This document shows positions 1 through 8,789 of a stretch of 22,784 nucleotides of DNA, in pieces. A program made the position numbers and the translations under genes. Within the stretch, counting starts at the first letter, position 1, and every line of letters starts with the position of its first letter. The notes under the pieces were generated by a model that had not been told where the DNA came from, made no database searches, and saw only the letters and a program-made list of their open reading frames with translations. This DNA is from Chlorokybus atmophyticus (taxonomy: Eukaryota > Streptophyta > Chlorokybophyceae > Chlorokybales > Chlorokybaceae): contig RHPI01003511.1 of NCBI GenBank assembly GCA_009103225.1, forward strand, positions 1-22,784. The letters are read 5' to 3'.

Positions 1-1035
1 ACGATGCACTGTCAATGCCACATGCTAGGGTTCTTTTATCTTGCACATGCACAGCGTCAAGTATCTTGCACTTGACATACATTGTTGATACGACATGCAC
101 ACCCTCATGCACAACCTCCAGTGTCATGCACATGAACAGCATGACCAATTTCGCAAATGCACAGCCTATTTCTACTTGCGGGAGCTCACAAGTCGCAAAA
201 GAGAAGCTGCGGAGTCAAACGAACGGGTAATCTATGACCTAGTTTAATGTTTCCAGCGGTAATTAAGCAGTATGCTTGCAGATTGCCATGTTGGTCAGAG
301 TGAACCAAGAGCAGCGCGGCAGGCTGACTGTCTGCCTGGCGGAGTGCAACAAAGCGGAAGACGAGGTAAGCGTGTGTATGCTGATGGGCTAGTCCTCTGG
401 CAGCACGCCACTCTTACAGCATTACCAAATGCAGGTGGTCACTCTCAAAGCGACCATCAAGCGCATGCGCGTGCACGGCGAGGCGCTGACATTCAAGCTG
501 AAGGACGAAGTAGCCGCTGTACTGTCAGCGAGCGAGGCAGCGGATGAAGATGACTCCGGCGTTGAAGCAGAAGACTCGTCGGAGGAGGAACAGGAGGAGG
601 GGGTTTGAGGAGGAGTTCTGAGGCAGGCACCACGGGTTGACAAGCTGCGCATGAGTCAAGCAGCTAGACTCAATATTATAGGATAGTTTCATGCGCAAGT
701 CGGCTGCTCAGTTGTAAGTGGACATACTCTCACCACTGCCCGTACATTGTATATATTGTGGGCTTTTAGGTGCAAGACCAAACAATCAGTCCAAGGTTTG
801 TACAAGCTGCATGGCATGTTAGTGTTGGCTTACGGCAAGAATTGCCAACTTTTGTCAAATGGCAAGGGTCACATATTAACAGCAGTGTAACGGCAAAGAA
901 ACTGCCGGCTATGGCTGTCAGCTGTCCGTAACTACCGGTTAACGGCCGTCTGTGCACATCGACCAAAGGGTAACTGGTTGACAACTCTCGGCCGGTTAGT
1001 GCCACTGACAACCACTTTCGGCCCGCGGCCGTCTG
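1..1035 (+). repeat. Subtelomeric direct repeat, copy 1 (left of telomeric array)
   Basis: The whole stretch aligns in the same orientation to 5000-6041. By eye I count roughly 30-35 substitutions plus a 4-base and a 3-base indel, so about 97% identity. The window opens inside the repeat, so its true left edge is not visible. The right edge is the N at 1036, just after a GGCCGTCTG that also occurs about 90 bases upstream. Positions 1-608 carry a small coding relic. Positions 609-1035 show no gene, only ACGGC/GCCG-rich DNA with short inverted matches. Confidence 0.95.
47..608 (+). pseudogene. Spliced coding relic in repeat copy 1, unidentified acidic-tailed protein
   Basis: I do not recognise this protein. 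An open frame runs from ATG 47, broken by TGA at 86-88, then stays open to a GTAATC donor at 227. Intron 227-281 ends in TTGCAG. Exon 282-365 encodes 28 residues beginning IAMLVRVN and ending NKAEDE. Intron 366-434 (GTAAGC..GCAG) is followed by exon 435-608, beginning VVTLKATIKRMRVHGEALTF and ending in an Asp/Glu-rich tail (DEDDSG...EEEQEEGV) before TGA 606-608. The frame is kept across both introns, which argues for a real gene. Copy 2 reads CAA where this copy has TGA 86-88, so that stop looks like a lesion. Translation could instead start downstream at an internal Met, leaving a short intact protein. A link to a mobile element is plausible but unproven. Confidence 0.5.
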
Positions 1036-1036
1036 N
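1036..1036. other. Single ambiguous base at repeat/telomere junction
   Basis: A lone N separates the repeat copy from the first CCCTAA unit. A second lone N lies at 3721. An N exactly at the junction may mark a joined gap or an unresolved base, so the physical link between the two blocks is not proven. Confidence 0.9.
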
Positions 1037-2978
1037 CCCTAACCCTAACCCTAACCCTAACCCTAACCCTAACCCTAACCCTAACCCTAACCCTAACCCT
1101 AACCCTAACCCTAACCCTAACCCTAACCCTAACCCTAACCCTAACCCTAACCCTAACCCTAACCCTAACCCTAACCCTAACCCTAACCCTAACCCTAACC
1201 CTAACCCTAACCCTAACCCTAACCCTAACCCTAACCCTAACCCTAACCCTAACCCTAACCCTAACCCTAACCCTAACCCTAACCCTAACCCTAACCCTAA
1301 CCCTAACCCTAACCCTAACCCTAACCCTAACCCTAACCCTAACCCTAACCCTAACCCTAACCCTAACCCTAACCCTAACCCTAACCCTAACCCTAACCCT
1401 AACCCTAACCCTAACCCTAACCCTAACCCTAACCCTAACCCTAACCCTAACCCTAACCCTAACCCTAACCCTAACCCTAACCCTAACCCTAACCCTAACC
1501 CTAACCCTAACCCTAACCCTAACCCTAACCCTAACCCTAACCCTAACCCTAACCCTAACCCTAACCCTAACCCTAACCCTAACCCTAACCCTAACCCTAA
1601 CCCTAACCCTAACCCTAACCCTAACCCTAACCCTAACCCTAACCCTAACCCTAACCCTAACCCTAACCCTAACCCTAACCCTAACCCTAACCCTAACCCT
1701 AACCCTAACCCTAACCCTAACCCTAACCCTAACCCTAACCCTAACCCTAACCCTAACCCTAACCCTAACCCTAACCCTAACCCTAACCCTAACCCTAACC
1801 CTAACCCTAACCCTAACCCTAACCCTAACCCTAACCCTAACCCTAACCCTAACCCTAACCCTAACCCTAACCCTAACCCTAACCCTAACCCTAACCCTAA
1901 CCCTAACCCTAACCCTAACCCTAACCCTAACCCTAACCCTAACCCTAACCCTAACCCTAACCCTAACCCTAACCCTAACCCTAACCCTAACCCTAACCCT
2001 AACCCTAACCCTAACCCTAACCCTAACCCTAACCCTAACCCTAACCCTAACCCTAACCCTAACCCTAACCCTAACCCTAACCCTAACCCTAACCCTAACC
2101 CTAACCCTAACCCTAACCCTAACCCTAACCCTAACCCTAACCCTAACCCTAACCCTAACCCTAACCCTAACCCTAACCCTAACCCTAACCCTAACCCTAA
2201 CCCTAACCCTAACCCTAACCCTAACCCTAACCCTAACCCTAACCCTAACCCTAACCCTAACCCTAACCCTAACCCTAACCCTAACCCTAACCCTAACCCT
2301 AACCCTAACCCTAACCCTAACCCTAACCCTAACCCTAACCCTAACCCTAACCCTAACCCTAACCCTAACCCTAACCCTAACCCTAACCCTAACCCTAACC
2401 CTAACCCTAACCCTAACCCTAACCCTAACCCTAACCCTAACCCTAACCCTAACCCTAACCCTAACCCTAACCCTAACCCTAACCCTAACCCTAACCCTAA
2501 CCCTAACCCTAACCCTAACCCTAACCCTAACCCTAACCCTAACCCTAACCCTAACCCTAACCCTAACCCTAACCCTAACCCTAACCCTAACCCTAACCCT
2601 AACCCTAACCCTAACCCTAACCCTAACCCTAACCCTAACCCTAACCCTAACCCTAACCCTAACCCTAACCCTAACCCTAACCCTAACCCTAACCCTAACC
2701 CTAACCCTAACCCTAACCCTAACCCTAACCCTAACCCTAACCCTAACCCTAACCCTAACCCTAACCCTAACCCTAACCCTAACCCTAACCCTAACCCTAA
2801 CCCTAACCCTAACCCTAACCCTAACCCTAACCCTAACCCTAACCCTAACCCTAACCCTAACCCTAACCCTAACCCTAACCCTAACCCTAACCCTAACCCT
2901 AACCCTAACCCTAACCCTAACCCTAACCCTAACCCTAACCCTAACCCTAACCCTAACCCTAACCCTAACCCTAACCCT
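1037..2978 (+). repeat. Telomeric (CCCTAA)n array, C-strand
   Basis: The array is 1,942 bases of uninterrupted CCCTAA, about 323.7 units, with no variant unit. It begins CCCTAA and ends CCCT before GGCGCGGG. TTAGGG-type telomeres occur in animals, fungi and several algal and protist groups. The C-rich strand reading 5' to 3' is what the left end of a chromosome shows, with chromosome-internal DNA to the right (2979 onward). The long open frame of alternating Pro-Asn through it is only a by-product of the repeat. Confidence 0.98.
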
Positions 2979-3406
2979 GGCGCGGGAAATACACGACGCT
3001 CGATGCCATTCGGGTCGATGAGCTGCAGACCTTCCTAACTCGCCCGCTTCACATCCCCTAACACTACATTCAAAGCGTCATAAAAAATCTCACGTTTTCG
3101 AATAGAGAACGATTCCTTGCCCTGCGCCCAGGTGGGATGCCCGACCACTGCGTGAACCACCGGCAGAAGCGCTATCATAACAACCCCCATGTTGCTAGCA
3201 TACATGTCCCAACTGTAGTTGGCAAGCGATGCCATTAGAGGGTAGCCAGAGCGCTTGCCCGCGCTGTTCAGCGTGGTCTTATCACTGTACAGAATGGCAG
3301 GCGCCAAGTAGGACGCTTCCCCCACCTCTCTCCTCAAATCCACCTCCACATCCTTCCACCAATCGCCCGTGGAAGGATGGCCAAAGCTGTGCTCGTCACC
3401 AGTGTA
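2979..3406 (-). pseudogene. KDZ/Plavaka-like transposase fragment, truncated by telomeric array
   Basis: On the minus strand an open stretch starts after an AG acceptor-like site near 3407 and reads FGHPSTGDWW, then a helical linker, then LAPAILYSDKTTL, a Gly/Tyr/Pro segment, LANYSWDMYA and MIALLPVVH, and further on IFYDALNVVLGDV. The order [TGDWW]-[P-x-I-L-Y-S-D-K-T]-[P-x-x-x-S-L-x-N]-[LLPV]-[IFY-x-x-L] is what I recall from Plavaka/KDZ transposases; the Asp of YSDKT (about 3281-3283) would be the conserved acidic residue. A TAG interrupts the frame at 3035. Beyond it the same frame continues EGLQLIDPNGIERRVFPA, resembling the family's 'DG..R.v.P' segment, and then runs directly into telomeric DNA. 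So it is both nonsense-mutated and 3'-truncated. The family call rests on remembered motifs. Confidence 0.55.
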
Positions 3407-3488
3407 CTAGAGATTGAAGCCATTGGCGGCATGTGGATTGCCGTGCAATCGCGCGAGCCATACCTGCTCCAACTTAGAGCATTACTTA

Positions 3489-4073
3489 CTATGCTGGCCT
3501 CAGAATAGATACTGCATCGATACTGCAATAGGTACTGCATTTCACAGACCTTGGCCGGCATATATGTGACGAGATGGCCCGATCCTCAGGGTCTCCAGGC
3601 TTGCGCAGGTCAGCCGTCACGTAGTTCTGATACGGCAGCACACTCGCATGTGCATATGTGACATGGCTCTGATGGTTGAAGCACATGCACCGCACACCGT
3701 GAACACACCTCAGACTGAGANAAAATTGAGAGAAAGCAATCGTGGTCCGGAGGTAGCTGGCCACATGCACACCGGTCTCCCACTGGAGCTCTTCCGTCAG
3801 GAAGTGTGCATTTCGGATGCACTTGATGATCCGCCCCATGTCGGAGGCCAACAGGCCTTGGCCGTTGTTGCAATGCAGGAATGCCACTGCAAGAGCATGC
3901 TCCGAGCCATACCACCTGGACTCCGACGCGTGCGAAGGGACGCCTCCACTTCCATGTTGGCGTGCCACAGGTTTCTCAGGCACACGCACACATCGAAAGC
4001 CCTCGTTCACTTCCTCCTCCTCCTGTTGCTGATGTGCGTGTGTCTCCTGGAGGAATCTTTCAGCATCAAGCAT
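3489..4073 (-). pseudogene. Possible upstream (5') part of the same transposase relic
   Basis: This 194-codon minus-strand frame lies upstream of the YSDKT fragment on the same strand. It contains segments that look coding: ALAVAFLHCNNGQG, SDMGRIIKCIRNAHF, ETGVHVASYL and, after a stretch that may be an intron and includes the N at 3721, YVTADLRKPGDPEDR. In Plavaka-type proteins a region with 'ecI..ll.n..F......Y.P' precedes the SDKT block, so position and spacing fit. Individual matches are weak and I cannot place exon borders. It may instead be unrelated noncoding DNA. Confidence 0.28.
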
Positions 4074-4310
4074 GTGAGCATCCTGGATCGAACTCCCCGG
4101 TTCAACAAAACCCGCATTGTACTATAATGGACGCTGGCCGACATACAGCTTAATCTGCTTGCACACCCTGCTGCTAATAATATGCATGTAGACCGAGCTG
4201 CGTGTGGCAAAGCGCGTGTGGCAATACGGACAAAAGACTCCCATATCTCACTACTAACGTCGACACAGGTGTCGCCAATGTAACATGCATTATATCCAGC
4301 AACACGCACA

Positions 4311-4347
4311 CCCGCCGCCGCCGCCGCCACCGCCACCGCCACCGCTA
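4311..4347. repeat. (CCG)n/(CCACCG)n microsatellite
   Basis: This is a run of CCG triplets passing into CCACCG units. It makes poly-Pro or poly-Ala strings in several frames, none of which I take as coding. Confidence 0.9.
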
Positions 4348-4395
4348 CCCTTGTATGCCAGAGGCGGAAAACTTGGCCGCCATTCACTGGCTCTG

Positions 4396-4417
4396 TCGTA
4401 CCATTATAATGGTACGA
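4396..4417. repeat. Perfect 22-bp palindrome centred on TACCATTATAATGGTA
   Basis: The two halves TCGTACCATTA and TAATGGTACGA are exact reverse complements with no loop. The TACCATT/AATGGTA core recurs at 4492-4504, 4551-4557 and 4581-4593, so this palindrome belongs to a local cluster. Confidence 0.85.
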
Positions 4418-4445
4418 TCGAGCCATTGCACGTCCAGGGTGAGTC

Positions 4446-4449
<4 letters not shown>

Positions 4450-4476
<27 letters not shown>
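4450..4476. repeat. (TA)n microsatellite
   Basis: Uninterrupted TA dinucleotides lie between the palindrome at 4396-4417 and the foldback at 4492-4593. Confidence 0.95.
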
Positions 4477-4491
4477 TCTGATTGAACCGTT

Positions 4492-4593
4492 TCAATGGTA
4501 CGAAGATGCCTTTGCCAAAAGGTATAGGCATTGTGCAAAGGTACTATTGTAATGGTACCTTTGTACAATGGCAATGGCAGTTCGTACCATTGA
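4492..4593. repeat. Nested, multi-branched inverted repeat (foldback)
   Basis: An outer inverted repeat pairs 4492-4504 (TCAATGGTACGAA) with 4581-4593, 13 of 13 bases. Inside it are an imperfect hairpin 4506-4516/4521-4531 (9 of 11, AAAA loop) and a strong hairpin 4529-4544/4555-4570 (15 of 16, 10-base loop). The two inner hairpins share about three bases, so they may be alternatives. Together they could form a cloverleaf-like structure as RNA or a cruciform as DNA. No coding potential is evident. It could be a small foldback element or a transposon terminus. Confidence 0.6.
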
Positions 4594-4999
4594 CAACTCT
4601 GGCAATGTCAGTCCCCCTGCGCATGAAAACACCATTGATAGCTCCGCCAAGCTATGCCCTTACAGGGGCGTGATGCCGAGGGTATGTGGCGTTTGGAGGA
4701 TCGTTGGCGGCGCTGCCAGGGGCGTAGTGGGCATTGTGGTCGAGGTCCGGGATGAATTCCATGTTCGCACAGGGCGGGCAGGGTGCCGGAGGGGTGTCCT
4801 CGGTGTCAAACCCCACAAAGACTACCAAGGGCACATCCAATGACAACAGTGACTCGGGCGATATCTTACAGGGCTCCCCCTCCGAGTGGGCAAAGGCACA
4901 CCACAATACTGCCTCTAAGAAAATCCGACCCACCAGCAGCTGCGACCACGGCGACATGATTGAAGGGACCAAACAAGACTGGCATAACCAAGGTGGGTT
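4594..4999 (+). other. Spacer with a hydrophilic open frame leading into repeat copy 2
   Basis: I cannot identify a gene here. A plus-strand frame from ATG 4734 to TAG 5025 has a plausible soluble composition (Ser/Asn/Lys/Asp-rich; for example GDILQGSPSEWAKAHH and CDHGDMIEGTKQDWHNQGG). It is in phase with the relic that starts at 5046, with the TAG between them. The minus strand is also open for 122 codons over the same DNA. It could be the 5' part of the duplicated relic or chance. Confidence 0.25.
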
Positions 5000-6041
5000 A
5001 CGATGCACTGTCAATGCCACATGCTAGGGTTCTTTTATCTTGCACATGCACAGCCTCAAGTATCTTGCACTTGACATACATTGTCAATACCACATGCACA
5101 CCCTCATGCACAATTTCCAGTGTCATGCACATGAACAGCATGACCAATCTCGCAAATGCGCAGCCTATTTCTAATTGCGGGAGCTCACAAGTCGCAAAAC
5201 AGAAGCTGCGGAGTACCACGAACAGGTAATCCATGACCTAGTTTAATGTTTCCAGCGGTAATTAAGTAGTATGCTTGCAGATTGCCATGTTGGTCAGAGT
5301 GAACCGAGAGCAGCGCGGCAGGCTGACTGTCTGCCTGGCGGAGTGCAACAAAGCGGAAGACGAGGTAAGCGTGTGTATGCTGATGGGCTAGTCCTTTGGC
5401 AGCACGCCACTCTTACAGTATTACCAAATGCAGGTGGTCACTCTCAAAGCGACCATTAAGCGCATGCGCGTGCACGGCGAGGCGCTGACATTCAAGCTGA
5501 ACAACGGACGAAGTAGCCGCTGTACTGTCAGCGAGCGAGGCAGTGGATGAAGATGACTCCGGCGTTGAAGCAGAAGACTCGTCGGAGGAGGAACAGGAGG
5601 AGGGGGTTTGAGGAGGAGTTCTGAGGCAGGCACCACGGGTTGACAAGCTGCGCATGAGTCCGACAGCTAGACTCAATGTTATAGGGTAGTTTCATGCGCA
5701 AGTCGGCTGCTGCTCAATTGCAAGTGGACATACTCTCACCACTGCCCGTAAATTGTATATATTGTGGGCTTTTAGGTGCAAGACCAAACAATCAGTCCAA
5801 GGTTTGTACAAGCTGCATGGCATGTTAGTGTTGGCTTACGGCAAGAATTGCCAACTTTTGTCAAACGGCAAGGGTCACATATTAACAGCAGTGTACCGGC
5901 AAAGAAACTGCCGGCTATTGCTGTCAGCTGTCCGTAACTACCGGCTAACGGCCGTCTGTGCACATCGACCAAAGGGTAACTGGTTGACAACTCTCGGCCG
6001 GTTAGTGCCACTGACAACCACTTTCGGCCCGCGGCCGTCTG
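5000..6041 (+). repeat. Subtelomeric direct repeat, copy 2
   Basis: This is 1,042 bases matching 1-1035 in the same orientation. The 7-base length difference is fully explained by a 4-base insertion near 5501-5505 and an extra CTG/TGC-type triplet near 5710. After the shared GTCTG at 6037-6041 this copy continues into ordinary sequence (CGTCAGTCC...), whereas copy 1 stops at an N and telomeric DNA. Left of 5000 the DNA is unique in the window. Positions 5611-6041 carry no gene that I can see. Confidence 0.95.
5046..5610 (+). pseudogene. Spliced coding relic in repeat copy 2 (different lesions from copy 1)
   Basis: It has the same exon plan as copy 1: first frame from ATG 5046 to a donor at 5226, second exon 5281-5364, third exon from 5434. 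Here the frame is open across the position where copy 1 has TGA, but it is broken by TAA at 5172-5174, where copy 1 has TAC. A 4-base insertion (CAAC or equivalent, about 5501-5505) in the last exon shifts the frame, giving a premature TGA at 5548-5550 and destroying the acidic tail. Splice signals GTAATC, TTGCAG, GTAAGC and GCAG are kept. Two copies disabled at different sites, with matching introns, indicate that a functional ancestor existed. Product unidentified. Confidence 0.5.
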
Positions 6042-8126
6042 CGTCAGTCCACTTAAGCCAACGGCAAACCCAACAGTCTAAAAGTAATATTTCAGGCAGG
6101 CTCAGGCAGGCTCAGGCACCAGTCAGTCCCTCAGTCCTTAGTCAGTCACCGTGTAAAATTTGCGACGAATATGCATGTATGCATGTCTAACGGGGAAGTT
6201 TGCAGTAGTGTAGTGTGGTAGATAAACAAGCAATAAGTATAGCCGGTGGTGGTGCATGCTAGCGCGTTTGCAAGTTGGTTGGTGTGCTATTGTTGGGCAT
6301 TATGCATGTCTCCAACTTTCTTGCGCATACCTTGTATAGTAGACTGAGTGCTAGCCCGGTGATGAGTTATATGATGATCGTTACGTGCATGTCGGCGGGA
6401 TTTCTTGCACACCTTGCATGCGGACTTTGTGGCATACCCCTTTTGTACAGTGCTTGCGGAATGCATGCGGCATTGCACGCCCATTGTATGTACACATAAT
6501 GTGAGTGCGATGACTAACCGAGAAGGCGAGTGGAGTAGTGGAGGTAGTATAGCTCGGTGGTGGATTGCATAGCATATCGTTGTATGTGTGGATTATAAAT
6601 GCTACTGTGTGCATAGTTGTGAAAATGACACTCCTTGCATGCAGCATATAAGGCTAAAAATCTTTTGTGCACCCGTGTGGGCAGGTGAATACTATGCTTT
6701 CCAACATGCATGCTGGTGTGAACTAACGGGGTAGGGGTTGGTACCTTATGTTGATTATGAGCCGTCCGATGGTATAAAGGTATACATTGGCGTGCACAAA
6801 AGATGCAAGCTGCATCACGCGCATGCAACGCACACGTGTCACATACCAACACACCGCGACATCATGTCACTGCATATGCATATGACACCACCGGGCTATG
6901 CTATCCTACATACTCACTAAGCACAACACCAACTACCGCCACCCCGTTAGACATCATGCAATGCATGCATGGCAATTCACAACCTTTACCTGCACGCATG
7001 TGCAGCTACTTGGTCTTCCACATTGTTGCCTCAGCCAGCAGCATAAGTAGCACATGGACTCCCACTCCCACTCCCACTCTCCCGCTCTCTTTCGAGACGG
7101 CGGCGCCAACGGCGGAAGCGGACGCTGTGTTGGCGGCTGCGGCAGTGTAGTTGTGTGGGTGTGCTTGCATGCCGCTGGCATGCGTGTGAGTATGCTTGTG
7201 CAGATAGGCAGGGATGACAGTACGTAGCTTGGTGTGACAATGTTGCATACTAGTGTGTCATAACTTTCACCCACACTCTCACTCCCTCCTCTCCCTGTCA
7301 TTACATGGGCAGTAACAGTATAATGACACTGACGCAACACACACTACAGCAACGGCCTCAACGGCAACACACACAGTACCACGCTCCCACTGTGTCGGTT
7401 CCAATGTACAAGTTAGCGTTAGGCTTAGCAGAAGGCAGCAAGCAATAGCAATAGCGGCAAGACAAATACAATAGATGTGTTGGGCCCCCCACATCCAATA
7501 GCAGCAACAGTGTCAAGTGGTAGGAACAGAGGCTCACCTGCACGCAAAGCGCCACAGTGAGCAAGTTGCCAACGGGGCAACTTGACACTGTTGACGGCTG
7601 CCTACTTGTATGCCGCAACTTAGGGTTTCCTGCGCGCCACTAAGAAGTGCACGTGCATTTTGCTGAGTGTGATATGACATTGCATGTGTACAAACCATGC
7701 GGACGTGGGTGTTCATGCATCGTTTCATGCATTGTGTCACCATAGATACAACTCAATGCAGGCATGCATCGTCCCATACATTCAACCACAGGGCTATACT
7801 ACTACGTCTAGGCTATCAACTATAGCACCACCCCATGCATTGTGTGACACCTTACATACGACTGCGGTAGCACAGCTCGTGTATTGTACAGGTGATGACA
7901 ACTGCGTGCATGTTTTGCATGTCCAATGGGGTAGTGGTGGTGTTAGTAGTAGTGAAGTAGAGTAGAGGAGCTCTGTGGTAAACATGTTGATGGTAATGTT
8001 TGGTTGCATGCTGTGCATTAGTCACACTGCAGGCATGTCAAATGCATGCGCCATTGCACGCCACATTGCATGTACACTATCTCTTATACACAGTCAACAC
8101 GCACACATTTGCCCGCACTCGCGCGC
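6042..8126. other. Gene-poor TGCATG-rich spacer with degenerate repeats
   Basis: I see no supportable gene; the open frames are short, overlap on both strands and are rich in His, Cys and Thr as expected from CA/TGCATG-rich DNA. Visible structure: a CAGGCAGGCT tandem (6093-6118) followed by CAGTCAGTC-type repeats to about 6150. A ~35-bp direct repeat (AATGCATGCG..CATTGCACGCC..CATTG.ATGTACAC) lies at 6460-6495 and 8041-8077. A GCCGGTGGTG-type motif recurs in both orientations. A TTAGGGTTT lies at 7620-7628. Confidence 0.6.
7505..7593. repeat. Inverted repeats around CAAGTTGCC/GGCAACTTG hairpin
   Basis: A perfect 9-bp hairpin pairs 7562-7570 with 7576-7584 across a 5-base loop. A second perfect 13-bp inverted repeat pairs 7505-7517 (CAACAGTGTCAAG) with 7581-7593. 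They share 7581-7584 and so may be alternative folds. There is no U-run suggesting a bacterial-type terminator and no neighbouring gene to regulate. Confidence 0.6.
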
Positions 8127-8748
8127 TCAGTGCGCGCTGTCTGCGCAATGCTTCTCGTATGCAGCGGCATCAAGGAGGTCGTCGAGCTCCTTCTTGTTGC
8201 TGAGCTTCACTTTGACGAGCCAGCCGTCCTCAAACGGACCGGAATTGACCTGCGTTTGTTGTGTCGATGAGTAGGCTACAAAACGCCCGAGTCTGACTCT
8301 GATGCACCCGACTGCCCAGCATTTGCCATAAAGCTTGATGCACGTACAGTTGTTGCTATCAGGGGGAGCGGTCAGACAGGAAAGCACACGTGCAACCCTG
8401 TAGCTTACATTTGCGGGTGAGTCGGCGAGGGTGTTGTTGACCTCCGTGACGGTGCCTGTGACGGGTGAGTAGATGTCGCTGGCGGCCTTGACGCTCTCGA
8501 CAACGCCGAGAGTCTCGCCCTTCTTGAGCTCCGTGCCGACAGCGGGTGCGTCAACGAAGACGACGTCCCCGAGTGCCTCCTGGGCGAAGTCGCTGATGCC
8601 CACTACGCCCTCATCCCCGGACACCTTCACCCACTCGTGGCTGGGCAGGTACTTGCAGGACTGGTTCACCGTAGCGAACGGCCTCACCCCGACGCCTCCA
8701 GACAGCAGCCTCCCGGACAATGCACTGCACACGCTTCTCAGCGCCATT

Positions 8749-8779
<31 letters not shown>

Positions 8780-8789
8780 ACCACCACAA
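8127..8789 (-). CDS. gcvH: Glycine cleavage system H protein, mitochondrial precursor
   Basis: This is the lipoyl-carrying protein of the glycine decarboxylase complex; it shuttles the aminomethyl group between the P, T and L proteins in mitochondria. Two exons: 8409-8789 and 8127-8249, joined in phase 0 over a 159-base GTAAGC..CGCAG intron, giving 167 residues. The core begins near KYLPSHEWVKV (46-56) and contains VGISDFAQEALGDVVFVD (63-80). The lipoylation motif is GVVESVKAASDIYSP, with Lys101 as the acceptor. The C-terminus GWLVKVKLSN..LDDLLDAAAYEKHCA is typical of the family. The N-terminus MALRSVCSALSGRLLSGG (from residue 15, position 8747) looks like a mitochondrial presequence. The upstream ATG at 8789 adds WWL and an alanine run from a (GCC)10 microsatellite, so the true start may be the second Met. 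Coding is intact. The gene is divergent from the WD40 pseudogene. Confidence 0.95.
8749..8778. repeat. (GCC)10 microsatellite in the H-protein 5' coding end
   Basis: Ten perfect GCC triplets on the plus strand encode the alanine run just before Met15 of the H protein. The run is a likely site of length variation. Confidence 0.95.

Noticed and set aside
978-3038. 686-codon open frame of Pro-Asn repeats
   Set aside because: It is the translation of the CCCTAA array and nothing else; a six-base repeat has no stop in this frame.
4081-4105. tRNA T-arm-like AGTTCGATCC on the minus strand
   Set aside because: The flanking bases do not pair as a five-base T stem, and no D arm or acceptor stem was found in the right places.
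4007-4531. 174-codon minus-strand frame with Tyr-Ile and Ala-Val runs
   Set aside because: Most of it is translated (TA)n and (CCG)n microsatellite, and the rest shows no family feature.
1-6041. LTR retrotransposon with 1-kb direct repeats as LTRs
   Set aside because: The repeats are about 97% identical, but no reverse transcriptase, integrase or gag is between them, there is no primer-binding site or TG..CA end, and a telomeric array lies inside.
6042-8126. CRISPR-like array in the TGCATG-rich spacer
   Set aside because: There is no regular repeat-spacer spacing, the repeats are degenerate, and the organism is eukaryotic.
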